NCBI GenBank assembly: GCA_900768515.1
Contig: CAAGDG010000104.1
Location: 1-43,815, forward strand
Direction: 5' to 3'
Length of the DNA: 43,815 nucleotides
DNA from: Lentisphaeria bacterium
GTDB taxonomy: Bacteria > Verrucomicrobiota > Lentisphaeria > Victivallales > Victivallaceae
In this document: piece after piece, positions 26,678 through 33,340 of the stretch
Numbering within the stretch: position 1 is the stretch's first letter
Layout of the letters: the number at the start of each line of letters is the position of its first letter
The notes under the pieces: generated by a model
What the model saw: only the letters and a program-made list of their open reading frames with translations
Database searches by the model: none
What the model was told of the DNA's origin: nothing
Made by a program: the position numbers and the translations under genes

Positions 26678-28372
26678 ATGTGGAAGCTGCTCGACGAGAT
26701 CCGGGTGCTGATGACCCGGCGCGACAAGGTCCGGATGGCGGTCCTTGTCGTGCTGATGGTGATCGCCGGCGGGCTGGAGATCGTCGGCATTTCGATTCTG
26801 ATGCCGGTGGTCGCGGTGCTTTCGAAGCCGGAACTGCTTGAGCAGAACCGTTACCTTCACTGGGTCTACCGCGCGGTCAATCCGACCGGACTGCGGGAGT
26901 TTCTGCTGATCCTCTGCGCCGCGGTCGCGCTCTTCTACGTGGTCAAGAACCTCTTCATTCTGTGGATGACCCATCTGCAGGCAAAATTCATCTACGATCA
27001 CGCCGCGTTGTGGGCTTCCCGCCTCTACCGCAACTATCTGCGGACCGGCTACCGGTTTCATCTGGAACACAGCTCCTCGGAGCTGTTGAACAACATCAAC
27101 CAGCTTTTGATCGTGACCACCGGAGTGCTGCTGCCGCTGATGATGCTGGCGAGCGAGTGCGTGGTGATCGCGTTTCTGGCGGGGTTGCTGCTGATCTTCG
27201 CCCCGGTCCCGACGCTGGCGGCGCTGGCGGCGATGCTGCTGGCGGCGGGGGCGTTCTACTGGCCGTTCAAGCGGTTCAACTACCGGCTCGGGCAGCAGCA
27301 GATGGAACAGGCCCGGGTGATCTTCCAGTGCGAAATGCAGGGGATCGGCGGCATCAAAGAGGTCAAGGTCCGCAATCAGGAGGAGCGGTTCAGCCGGATT
27401 CACGAAGAGGCGCAGCGCCGCCGTTACCGGGCGGAGCGGCTGCTCTATTTCGCCGGACAGTTTCCGCGGCTGACGCTGGAAACGCTGGTGGTGCTCCTGG
27501 CGATGGCGTTGCTGGCAGTCTTCGCGGCGAGTCGGATGGCGTCCGGCACGATTCTGTTGACGGTGGCGCTTCTGGCGATGGCGATGTTCCGGCTGCTGCC
27601 GGCGATATCACGTGTTCAGTACAATCTGGTGCGGATCCGGCAGTCGCTCTGTTCCTTCGATGCCGTGTTCCGGGATCTGACCTGCATCGAGCCGGAAGCG
27701 GTCAAGGCGGTCGAACCGCCGATTCAGTTCCGGGAGATGCTTCGGGTTGAATCGGTGGTGTTCGGTTACGATCCCGGCCGACCGCCGGTGCTGGATGGAT
27801 TCACGGCGGAAATTCCGGTCCGTTCAAGTGTGGCGCTGGTCGGTGCGACCGGCGCGGGCAAGACCACGCTGGCCGATCTCATTCTCGGGCTGCTGGAACC
27901 TCAGGCGGGACGGATCACGGTGGACGGCCGGGACATTCGGGAAAATCTCGGTTCCTGGCGGCGGCTGATCGGATACGTTCCTCAGAACATCTATTTGACT
28001 GACGGTTCGATCCGGGAAAATGTCGCGCTCGGGATTCCTCCGGAGGAGATCGATGAGCAGCGGGTCCGGGAGTGCATCGAGATGGCGCAGCTGACTGAAT
28101 TCGTCGATTCGCTTCCGGAGGGGCTCGACACGCCGGCCGGGGAACGCGGGATCCGGATGTCGGGCGGCCAGCGGCAGCGGATCGCCATCGCGCGCGCCCT
28201 CTACTGCCGGCCGGAGGTGTTGGTGCTTGATGAGGCGACCAGTGCGCTCGATACCGGAACGGAACAGTGTCTGATCGATGCGCTGAACCTGCTCAAGGGG
28301 CGCCTGACGATCCTGATGATCGCCCACCGGTTGAGCACGATCGAAAAATGCGACCGGGTGATCCGGCTGTGA
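26678..28372 (+). CDS. ABC transporter, fused permease and ATPase (MsbA/PglK flippase type)
   Basis: The 564-residue half-transporter probably works as a homodimer. The N-terminal half has about six membrane helices, with GGLEIVGISILMPVVAVLS in helix 1 resembling PglK, the lipid-linked oligosaccharide flippase; the segment after helix 1 contains NPTGLREF. The ATPase has Walker A GATGAGKTTLAD, Q-loop YVPQNIYLTDGSIRENVALG, signature MSGGQRQRIAIARAL, Walker B VLVLDEATSALD and switch IAHRLSTI. GGAGGAGGGG precedes the ATG. PglK-like proteins move glycolipid precursors across the inner membrane, which would fit the GT2 and WaaP-like genes in this window. MsbA-type lipid or drug export cannot be excluded. 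It is the end of a short unit with valS or stands alone. Confidence 0.92.
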   Translation: MWKLLDEIRVLMTRRDKVRMAVLVVLMVIAGGLEIVGISILMPVVAVLSKPELLEQNRYLHWVYRAVNPTGLREFLLILCAAVALFYVVKNLFILWMTHLQAKFIYDHAALWASRLYRNYLRTGYRFHLEHSSSELLNNINQLLIVTTGVLLPLMMLASECVVIAFLAGLLLIFAPVPTLAALAAMLLAAGAFYWPFKRFNYRLGQQQMEQARVIFQCEMQGIGGIKEVKVRNQEERFSRIHEEAQRRRYRAERLLYFAGQFPRLTLETLVVLLAMALLAVFAASRMASGTILLTVALLAMAMFRLLPAISRVQYNLVRIRQSLCSFDAVFRDLTCIEPEAVKAVEPPIQFREMLRVESVVFGYDPGRPPVLDGFTAEIPVRSSVALVGATGAGKTTLADLILGLLEPQAGRITVDGRDIRENLGSWRRLIGYVPQNIYLTDGSIRENVALGIPPEEIDEQRVRECIEMAQLTEFVDSLPEGLDTPAGERGIRMSGGQRQRIAIARALYCRPEVLVLDEATSALDTGTEQCLIDALNLLKGRLTILMIAHRLSTIEKCDRVIRL

Positions 28373-28502
28373 CGGTTTTTCCGCCGGGTTTCTCTGGTCC
28401 GTTCCTGTTTTTTTCGCCCGGCCTTCTCTCCTCTGTACCTATTGTATAATCTTGGCAATGCGATTGAACCCGACCGGAGGCGCTGCATTTTTTTTGAAAA
28501 AA

Positions 28503-28547
28503 ATTACAGCTGTAATACTTGGCAAAATACAATTTTTCAGGTATAAT
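28503..28547 (+). promoter_or_regulatory. Promoter with adjoining 14-bp palindrome, upstream of a prepilin-like gene
   Basis: TTGGCA (28519-28524) and TATAAT (28542-28547) are spaced by 17 bp, near-consensus. Directly before the -35, ATTACAGCTGTAAT (28503-28516) is a perfect 14-bp palindrome, placed where an activator or repressor would contact RNA polymerase. The predicted start near 28554 leaves a leader of about 50 nt. The rest of the gap after the ABC gene (28373-28502) contains a lone TATAAT (28445-28450) and no gene. Confidence 0.7.
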
Positions 28548-28606
28548 TAATTTTAAACATGATCAGTTTTTGTATTGTACTTATTTCCCATAAAAGGAGT
28601 CCCGTC

Positions 28607-29323
28607 ATGAAGAAAATCTGTTTTACACTGATTGAACTTCTGGTCGTGATCGCGATCATCGCGATTCTGGCCGCCATGTTGCTTCCGGCTCTGAACCAGG
28701 CGCGCAAAAAAGCGCGGACCACCACTTGCATCAACAATCTTAAGACGACCAATACGATGATCTCGTTTTATTCGGACGATTTCAACCAGACGCTGCACTG
28801 CGAGGGGTGGGACCAGGGAAGTTACGCCGGAGCGCTCTTCGACGGCGGTTACGTGAACGAGGGGAACAAGGCCTCCAGCTGCTGCCCGGAAACTGATCTG
28901 AACGTCTCCGTCTCCGGCAATTCGGATACGGAAAAGGCCCGTAATTTCATTCGCACCTACGGCTACGGCTGCAACTACGCCGGCTCCTGGCGCATCGGCG
29001 ATACGAGCGGAAGCATCAAGGTCGGTTACGGATCTGTTCCCAATACCTCCTTTCTGAACCTCAAGGCGATGAAGGTCCCGAGCGATTTCGCATTGATCTT
29101 GGACACCAAGGTGGCCAACAAGATCAACAACGGCACCAAGGCGGTGCTTTACGGCGGCTCGGTCGGAACCTGGGGCGCGAATCCCTGGACGGTCCACGAG
29201 GAGAACCGGGCGCTGACGGTTGGTTACGGAGACGGCCATGTTTCGATGACCGACAAGGAGAAATTCCGGTCGCTGACCAACTCCGCCGTCAAATTTGCGC
29301 TGGCGGGGAGCGATCCGGTCTGA
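28607..29323 (+). CDS. Prepilin-type N-terminal cleavage/methylation domain protein with C-terminal DGHV motif
   Basis: The 238-residue protein starts MKKIC then FTLIELLVVIAIIAILAAM, the prepilin signal with Glu at mature position 5 and Cys, not Gly, at -1. The long helix ends LNQARKKARTTTC, the globular part is rich in Gly, Asn and Cys pairs, and the C-terminus carries LTVGYGDGHVSMTDKEKF, the DGHV hallmark of the large pseudopilin-like families of Planctomycetota and Lentisphaerota. AAAAGGAGT lies six bases before the ATG at 28607; the ORF opening at 28559 lies next to the promoter and is not the start. It is flanked by a consensus promoter and a strong terminator, thus a well-expressed single-gene unit. 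Its function is unknown; a surface or secretion role is inferred. Confidence 0.92.
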   Translation: MKKICFTLIELLVVIAIIAILAAMLLPALNQARKKARTTTCINNLKTTNTMISFYSDDFNQTLHCEGWDQGSYAGALFDGGYVNEGNKASSCCPETDLNVSVSGNSDTEKARNFIRTYGYGCNYAGSWRIGDTSGSIKVGYGSVPNTSFLNLKAMKVPSDFALILDTKVANKINNGTKAVLYGGSVGTWGANPWTVHEENRALTVGYGDGHVSMTDKEKFRSLTNSAVKFALAGSDPV

Positions 29324-29348
29324 GTGGTGCATTTCCGGCAGGGAATCC

Positions 29349-29386
29349 GCTCTCTCCCGCAGGATACGGGAGGGGGCGTTTTTTTT
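29349..29386 (+). terminator. Strong Rho-independent terminator after the prepilin-like gene
   Basis: GCTCTCTCCCG (29349-29359) pairs with CGGGAGGGGGC (29367-29377) over 11 bp (two G-U pairs) around the loop CAGGATA, followed by G and T8 (29379-29386). Textbook intrinsic terminator. Confidence 0.93.
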
Positions 29387-29403
29387 GACGGACCGGAGCT
29401 GCA

Positions 29404-30315
29404 ATGGCGGTGCGGCGGATCGCTTTGTCGAGGGAAAAGATTTTCATGTTTGAGGTTGAAGAAAAATTTGAGGAACAGCGTTCGACGGATCGCGGTCTGT
29501 GCCGCATGCGCCGTCAGGTGGTGCGGGAAATTGGCGGCAGAAAAAGCGGAAACTGGGATTTTTTTGTTCCGGAATTCCATGCCGGTGCCGCATATCTGAA
29601 GAACTCTCCGGAGTGGTTGCAGAAAGGGGAGGTCCTCTGGAAAACCCGTCATAAGCTGGTGGTGAAAATCTCTCTTCCCGCCTCCGCCGGCGGCGGCGAG
29701 ATTGTCTGCAAGTCCGTCGTCCCGAAACGCAGCTTCTTTCTTGGCTGGTCGACGGCGTGGCGGGAAGCGGTCAACTATCGTCTGCTGGCGCGGGCCGGTT
29801 TCCCCATGGCCGAGCTGCTGGGCGTTGGAGAGGAGCGCCGCTTTTTCTGTCTGAAAAGGGCGTTTCTCATTACCCGTTTCGCCGCCGGCTGCTGCGACGG
29901 CAGAGTGTTTGAAGCGGGTGAGAGCGGGGATTCGCCGGCGGATCGTGATGATTTCGTGAGAAGCAGTCTGCGTCAGCTTGCCGGAATGCATGATCTGAAC
30001 TATTTCCACAAGGGCTTCAAGCCCTACAACATTCTCTGGAGCAAACCTTCGGAGGAGGCGCGGTCGATACGTCTTGTTTTGATTGACGTGGCAACCGGCA
30101 GGCTGGTTTCCCGGTTGCGTCTCGCCGGTTGCGTCAGGTGTGATCTCGGAGATTTTTTGGAACAACTTGGCCTGACACGGGAGCAGATCGCCGATTATGT
30201 CCGGTTTTACCGGGAGTGCCGTCAGCGGTTCCGTCCGGCGGAGAAGCTGGCGGAACAGTTGATGACACTCCTCGCGAAACGGGAACGGCGCGGAAAAGGA
30301 AAACGGCGCATGTGA
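29404..30315 (+). CDS. Lipopolysaccharide-kinase (WaaP/Kdo kinase)-like protein lacking the catalytic Asp
   Basis: The 303-residue protein kinase-like fold is of the WaaP/KdkA type. KLVVKISLPASAGGGEIVCKSVVPK (about residues 80-104, split here by features: a beta strand, a Gly-rich turn and a Lys) resembles the N-lobe. WREAVNYRLLARAGFPMAELL is the alpha-C-like helix with Glu. HDLNYFHKGFKPYNIL (about 198-213) aligns with the H-x-D-x-K-x-x-N loop, but the Asp position is Gly. LIDVATGRL keeps the metal-binding Asp. It may therefore be a pseudokinase or use an altered mechanism. GGAG is five bases before the ATG at 29404; an alternative ATG at 29446 exists. Relatives phosphorylate LPS inner-core heptose or Kdo; the substrate here is unknown. 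Confidence 0.72.
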   Translation: MAVRRIALSREKIFMFEVEEKFEEQRSTDRGLCRMRRQVVREIGGRKSGNWDFFVPEFHAGAAYLKNSPEWLQKGEVLWKTRHKLVVKISLPASAGGGEIVCKSVVPKRSFFLGWSTAWREAVNYRLLARAGFPMAELLGVGEERRFFCLKRAFLITRFAAGCCDGRVFEAGESGDSPADRDDFVRSSLRQLAGMHDLNYFHKGFKPYNILWSKPSEEARSIRLVLIDVATGRLVSRLRLAGCVRCDLGDFLEQLGLTREQIADYVRFYRECRQRFRPAEKLAEQLMTLLAKRERRGKGKRRM

Positions 30316-30464
30316 TCTCCCCGGTGTCGTCCCGTCTCCGGAATGTGGCGGTCGTTCGTTCCCGGCGTCCGCAGGGGAAGGGGGGCGGGCCGTTCCCCTT
30401 CGCCGGGGAGGGAGTGCTCCGGCCGGTTCGGACCTTTCCCGGAGGGGAAATCGTAGATTTATCA

Positions 30465-30499
30465 TAGTTTTCATTAAATTATAGTAGTTTCGATAAATT
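30465..30499. promoter_or_regulatory. Two imperfect direct repeats 20 bp apart upstream of the ThuA gene
   Basis: TAGTTTTCATTAAATT (30465-30480) and TAGTTTCGATAAATT (30485-30499) repeat with a 20-bp offset, about two helical turns, overlapping a possible -10 (TATAGT, 30480-30485). Direct repeats in this spacing are typical of AraC-type binding sites. The preceding part of the gap (30316-30464) contains a C/G-rich hairpin-prone stretch and no gene. Confidence 0.4.
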
Positions 30500-30517
30500 G
30501 AAAAAAACGTCCGGCCC

Positions 30518-30559
30518 CTTAAGTTATCGGAAAGAAAAGTTCTTTTTCTTCAACTTAAG
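30518..30559 (+). promoter_or_regulatory. Leader hairpin directly upstream of the ThuA start codon
   Basis: CTTAAGTT (30518-30525) and AACTTAAG (30552-30559) are perfect inverted arms; the enclosed GAAAGAAAAG and CTTTTTCTTC can pair as well, so almost the whole 42 nt folds. It ends 15 bases before the ATG at 30575, where no normal Shine-Dalgarno is seen. A role in mRNA stability or translational control is plausible. Confidence 0.55.
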
Positions 30560-30574
30560 ATTTGGATGTGGATC

Positions 30575-31312
30575 ATGCAAAAGATCAAGGTGACGATTTG
30601 GAACGAGTTCCGGCATGAGAAGAACGATCCGGCGGTCCGGACCCTCTATCCCCGGGGAATGCACCGGGCGATCGCCGACGGCATCGCGGCGGAGGATCTG
30701 GAGATCCGGCTGACCGATCTCGACTCTCCCGAACAGGGTCTGCCCGATGAACTCCTGAATGATACCGACGTTCTGTTCTGGTGGGGACACCGCTTCCACG
30801 GAGAGGTTTCCGATGCGCTTGCTGCTCGGGTACAGACGCGGGTCCTCGGCGGGATGGGGCTGGTAGCGCTCCACTCCAGCCACATGTCGAAGGTGTTCCG
30901 GGCGCTGATGGGAACCAGCTGTACGCTGATCTGCCGCGTCGCCGCCGAACGGGAACGGGTCTGGACGATCGATCCGGCCCATCCGATTGCGCAGGGGATC
31001 GGCAGCTGCTTCGAGCTGGAACACGAAGAGATGTACGGGGAGCGTTTCGACATTCCGGACGACGGGCACGTGATCTTCAACTCCTGGTTTGAGGGGGGCG
31101 AGGTGTTCCGCAGCGGTGTGACCTTCCGCCGCGGTCTTGGGAAGATCTTCTATTTCCAACCCGGTCATGAGGAGTATCCGACTTATTACAACGCGGATGT
31201 CCTGCGGATTCTCGGCAACGCCGCCCGCTGGGCGGCTCCCGGACCGGTGCGCGGAGAACCCCGTTGCGTGAAGGTGCCGCCGCGCGAATTGCTCGGACGG
31301 GGGAGGGCGTGA
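30575..31312 (+). CDS. ThuA-domain protein (trehalose-utilisation family, glutamine-amidotransferase fold)
   Basis: A 245-residue cytoplasmic protein of the ThuA family, common in sugar-catabolic loci next to Gfo/Idh/MocA oxidoreductases; Sinorhizobium ThuA acts with ThuB in converting trehalose and related disaccharides to 3-keto derivatives. Visible segments are KVTIWNEFRHEKNDP near the N-terminus, LFWWGHRFHGEVSD, GGMGLVALHSSHMSKVFRALMG and FDIPDDGHVIFNSWFEGGEVFRSG, then the GKIFYFQPGHEEYPTYYN metal or active-site region. The family's usual N-terminus starts just before the IKVTIWNEF strand, so I chose the ATG at 30575 over 30566. It ends two bases before the oxidoreductase gene, a tight two-gene operon. 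Confidence 0.93.
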   Translation: MQKIKVTIWNEFRHEKNDPAVRTLYPRGMHRAIADGIAAEDLEIRLTDLDSPEQGLPDELLNDTDVLFWWGHRFHGEVSDALAARVQTRVLGGMGLVALHSSHMSKVFRALMGTSCTLICRVAAERERVWTIDPAHPIAQGIGSCFELEHEEMYGERFDIPDDGHVIFNSWFEGGEVFRSGVTFRRGLGKIFYFQPGHEEYPTYYNADVLRILGNAARWAAPGPVRGEPRCVKVPPRELLGRGRA

Positions 31313-31314
31313 TA

Positions 31315-32352
31315 ATGGAGAAGCTGCGTATCGGAATCATCGGCCTCGGCATGGGGAGGCGGCACATTGCCGCCTTCCGGAACCATCCGGCCGGTTTCAT
31401 CGCCGCCGTCGCCGACCTCGATCCGGTCCGGCTCGCCGCGGTCAAAGAGGAGTGCGGCATCCCCGCCGCCTATGCCGACGCGCATGAAATGATCGGGCGC
31501 GAGAAGCTGGACGTCCTCTGCGTGGCGACGCCGAATTATCTTCACCGGGAATTTTCCATCGCCGGCATGGAGGCCGGCTGCCACGTCTTCTGTGAAAAAC
31601 CGATGGCGATGAACGCTGCCGAAGCCGAGGAGATGCTGGCCGTCTCACGCCGTACCGGAAGGCAGCTCGGGATCGACTTCCGGTTCCGCTTTGCGCCGCA
31701 GTCATTCGCCATGAAAAAACTGGTGGATGCGGGACAGCTCGGCGAGATCTATTACGGGCGCACCGTCTGGATGCGCCGCCGCCGGCTGCCGGGCTTCGGC
31801 GGCTGGTTCGGACGCAAGGCGCTTTCCGGCGGCGGAGCCCTGATCGATCTCGGTGTTCACCGGCTTGATCTCGCGCTCTGGCTGATGGGATATCCGGAAC
31901 CGACCTGGGTCATGGGAGTGACCTCCAGCCGGATCGCGGGTCCGCTGGCGGAGAAGGAGGGGAAACCTTTTGACGTTGAAGATCTTGCCTCCGGTATGAT
32001 CCGGTTCCGGAACGGTGCGACACTGCAGCTGGACATCTCCTGGGCAAGCCACATCCGGGAACTCAATCTGATTTCGACGCGGATTCTCGGCACCGCCGGC
32101 GGACTCCACCAGTACAATGTCGGCGACGACTACAACTTCGAGGTGGAGTTCTCCAGCGACCTCGGGGATATGCACTTTGACTCGGTGCTCCATCCGCCGG
32201 TGCCGGAGTGCCATGACGCCTGTTGGTGTTTTCTCGATTCCCTTTCCGGAGGCCGGCCGTACCCGGTCGATCCGTCCGAAGGGGTGGCCGTGATGCGACT
32301 GCTGGACGCGCTCTACGCCTCGGCTGCGTCGGGGGAGCCGGTCCGGCTCTGA
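31315..32352 (+). CDS. Gfo/Idh/MocA-family oxidoreductase, ThuB-like partner
   Basis: The 345-residue NAD(P)-dependent dehydrogenase has the Rossmann motif IGIIGLGMGRRH (about residues 5-16), the CEKPMAMN block (about 91-98) and the C-terminal substrate domain with GGALIDLGVHRLDLALWL, the conserved D-x-G-x-H-x-x-D catalytic segment. The upstream in-frame extension to 31264 lies within the ThuA gene. The ATG at 31315 follows GGGGGAGGG and is the natural start. Pairing with ThuA suggests oxidation of a sugar hydroxyl to a keto sugar, as ThuAB do with trehalose; the actual sugar is not deducible. In the 64 bp between it and the convergent gene, CCCCG (32363-32367) and CGGGG (32373-32377) form a small hairpin without a T-tract. 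Confidence 0.93.
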   Translation: MEKLRIGIIGLGMGRRHIAAFRNHPAGFIAAVADLDPVRLAAVKEECGIPAAYADAHEMIGREKLDVLCVATPNYLHREFSIAGMEAGCHVFCEKPMAMNAAEAEEMLAVSRRTGRQLGIDFRFRFAPQSFAMKKLVDAGQLGEIYYGRTVWMRRRRLPGFGGWFGRKALSGGGALIDLGVHRLDLALWLMGYPEPTWVMGVTSSRIAGPLAEKEGKPFDVEDLASGMIRFRNGATLQLDISWASHIRELNLISTRILGTAGGLHQYNVGDDYNFEVEFSSDLGDMHFDSVLHPPVPECHDACWCFLDSLSGGRPYPVDPSEGVAVMRLLDALYASAASGEPVRL

Positions 32353-32416
32353 ACGACGCCCGCCCCGCCGGACGGGGAAATCCAGAGGATCTGATCTTCC
32401 GGAACGAACCGGGAGG

Positions 32417-32797
32417 TCAGATTTTCGTTTTGTCGCGGAGGGCGCAGATCGCTTCGACCGCCTCCAGAAAACGCACTTCGGGGAGAGGGCCGAGATCATC
32501 TTTCTCCTCGTCCGCGGCGGTTTCCAGCCGCAGGTGGACCTCTTCGGAACCTTCGAACCGGCGAACCTGTGCGAATGGCTCCGGGGCGGCGGGATTCAGC
32601 ACGTAGACGCCGTCGTCCGGCCACCCCTCCAGGAGGTCGTCCTTGGAGATGATGTCCATGACCGCTTCCCGCTCATCCCAGAAATAGAGCTGCAGGCGGC
32701 TGACGGAATTTTTCCGGTATTCGGCGGCCGTGATGATGACCGCGCTCTGCTTCATGATCTCTTTCGCCTCCTCGGCGATCGCTTTGATGTTCGGCAT
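32417..32797 (-). CDS. Hypothetical small acidic protein
   Basis: The 126-residue soluble protein is one I do not recognise. The N-terminal third is helical and charged (IKAIAEEAKEIMKQSAVIITAAEYRKNSV), the middle has SRLQLYFWDEREAVMDIISKDDL, and the C-terminal half is acidic and Pro/Glu-rich (RLETAADEEKDDLGPLPE). There is no signal peptide, membrane helix or Cys motif. The longer frame to 32917 has no ribosome-binding site, whereas the ATG at 32797 has GGCGGAG nine bases upstream. It is transcribed divergently from adhE, sharing the intergenic region with its promoter and operators, so a link to fermentation control is possible but unproven. Confidence 0.7.
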   Translation of the reverse strand: MPNIKAIAEEAKEIMKQSAVIITAAEYRKNSVSRLQLYFWDEREAVMDIISKDDLLEGWPDDGVYVLNPAAPEPFAQVRRFEGSEEVHLRLETAADEEKDDLGPLPEVRFLEAVEAICALRDKTKI

Positions 32798-32943
32798 TGT
32801 CGTTTCTCCGCCCCGTGTCGAAAGTCTGGCATATTTGGCGAATTGGAGCGGGGACCCCGGTGGGTCCGCTCCGGTTATCTTATTATTATTACCCCTGAAA
32901 TTCGATTTTGCAAACAATATTAAATTTTTTTTATGAATGTTCC

Positions 32944-32971
32944 TTGTATTTTTCCTTTGCGGTGGTATATT
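32944..32971 (+). promoter_or_regulatory. Predicted promoter of adhE
   Basis: TTGTAT (32944-32949) and TATATT (32966-32971) are spaced 16 bp, with a predicted start near 32978 immediately before two tandem operator-like repeats. Confidence 0.65.
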
Positions 32972-32985
32972 GGGTTTGGATAAAA

Positions 32986-33013
32986 AAATATCGATGTTTA
33001 AATATCGATATTT
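32986..33013. promoter_or_regulatory. Two abutting 14-bp operator-like repeats downstream of the adhE promoter
   Basis: AAATATCGATGTTT (32986-32999) is directly followed by AAATATCGATATTT (33000-33013); the second is a perfect palindrome and the first differs by one base. Lying at about +9 to +36, they would act as a repressor roadblock. The sequence does not match the published Rex (TTGTGAA-type) or FNR (TTGAT-N4-ATCAA) consensus, so the regulator is unknown. Confidence 0.7.
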
Positions 33014-33340
33014 GAATAACGAAGTTGCGGCGGTCCGGTTCAGCCGCTCCCGGCTCGAAAAGAGGCCGGGCGGCAGCCGGAGGAATCATGAACCCGGATG
33101 GCGGATCAATTTTACCGTCCGGAGTCGGAACCCTCGGCGGGAGGCCGGATGACCGTCATGCTTTGAAATGAAACAATGCCTCTTTCGATGGCGGAAACCG
33201 GTGGTGGCGACGGAGATCGGAGCGCGACCGGAGCGTTCGGGGAAGGAGGCCCCCGGAAAGCACCCGGAGCTTTCGCGGAGCGAACGACCGAAGCCGGAGG
33301 CAGAGGCGCCAATTTTCCGGGGATGACAGGAGGTACCGTC

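Larger units (their letters stand above)
32798..33340. other. Intergenic region and long adhE leader
   Basis: The 543-bp stretch contains the adhE promoter (32944-32971), the tandem operators (32986-33013) and then a leader of roughly 330 nt without a recognised riboswitch. The leader is GC-rich from 33030 on and could fold extensively. The adhE frame is open back to 33176, but the translation, rich in Gly, Arg and Ala, is unlike any AdhE N-terminus and the only strong ribosome-binding site precedes 33341. Confidence 0.6.

Noticed and set aside
32986..33013. The tandem sites as Rex or FNR boxes
   Set aside because: They lack the TTGTGAA half-site of Rex and the TTGAT-N4-ATCAA pattern of FNR.
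33030..33340. A cobalamin, glycine or folate riboswitch in the adhE leader
   Set aside because: I could not find the conserved core motifs of any of these classes.
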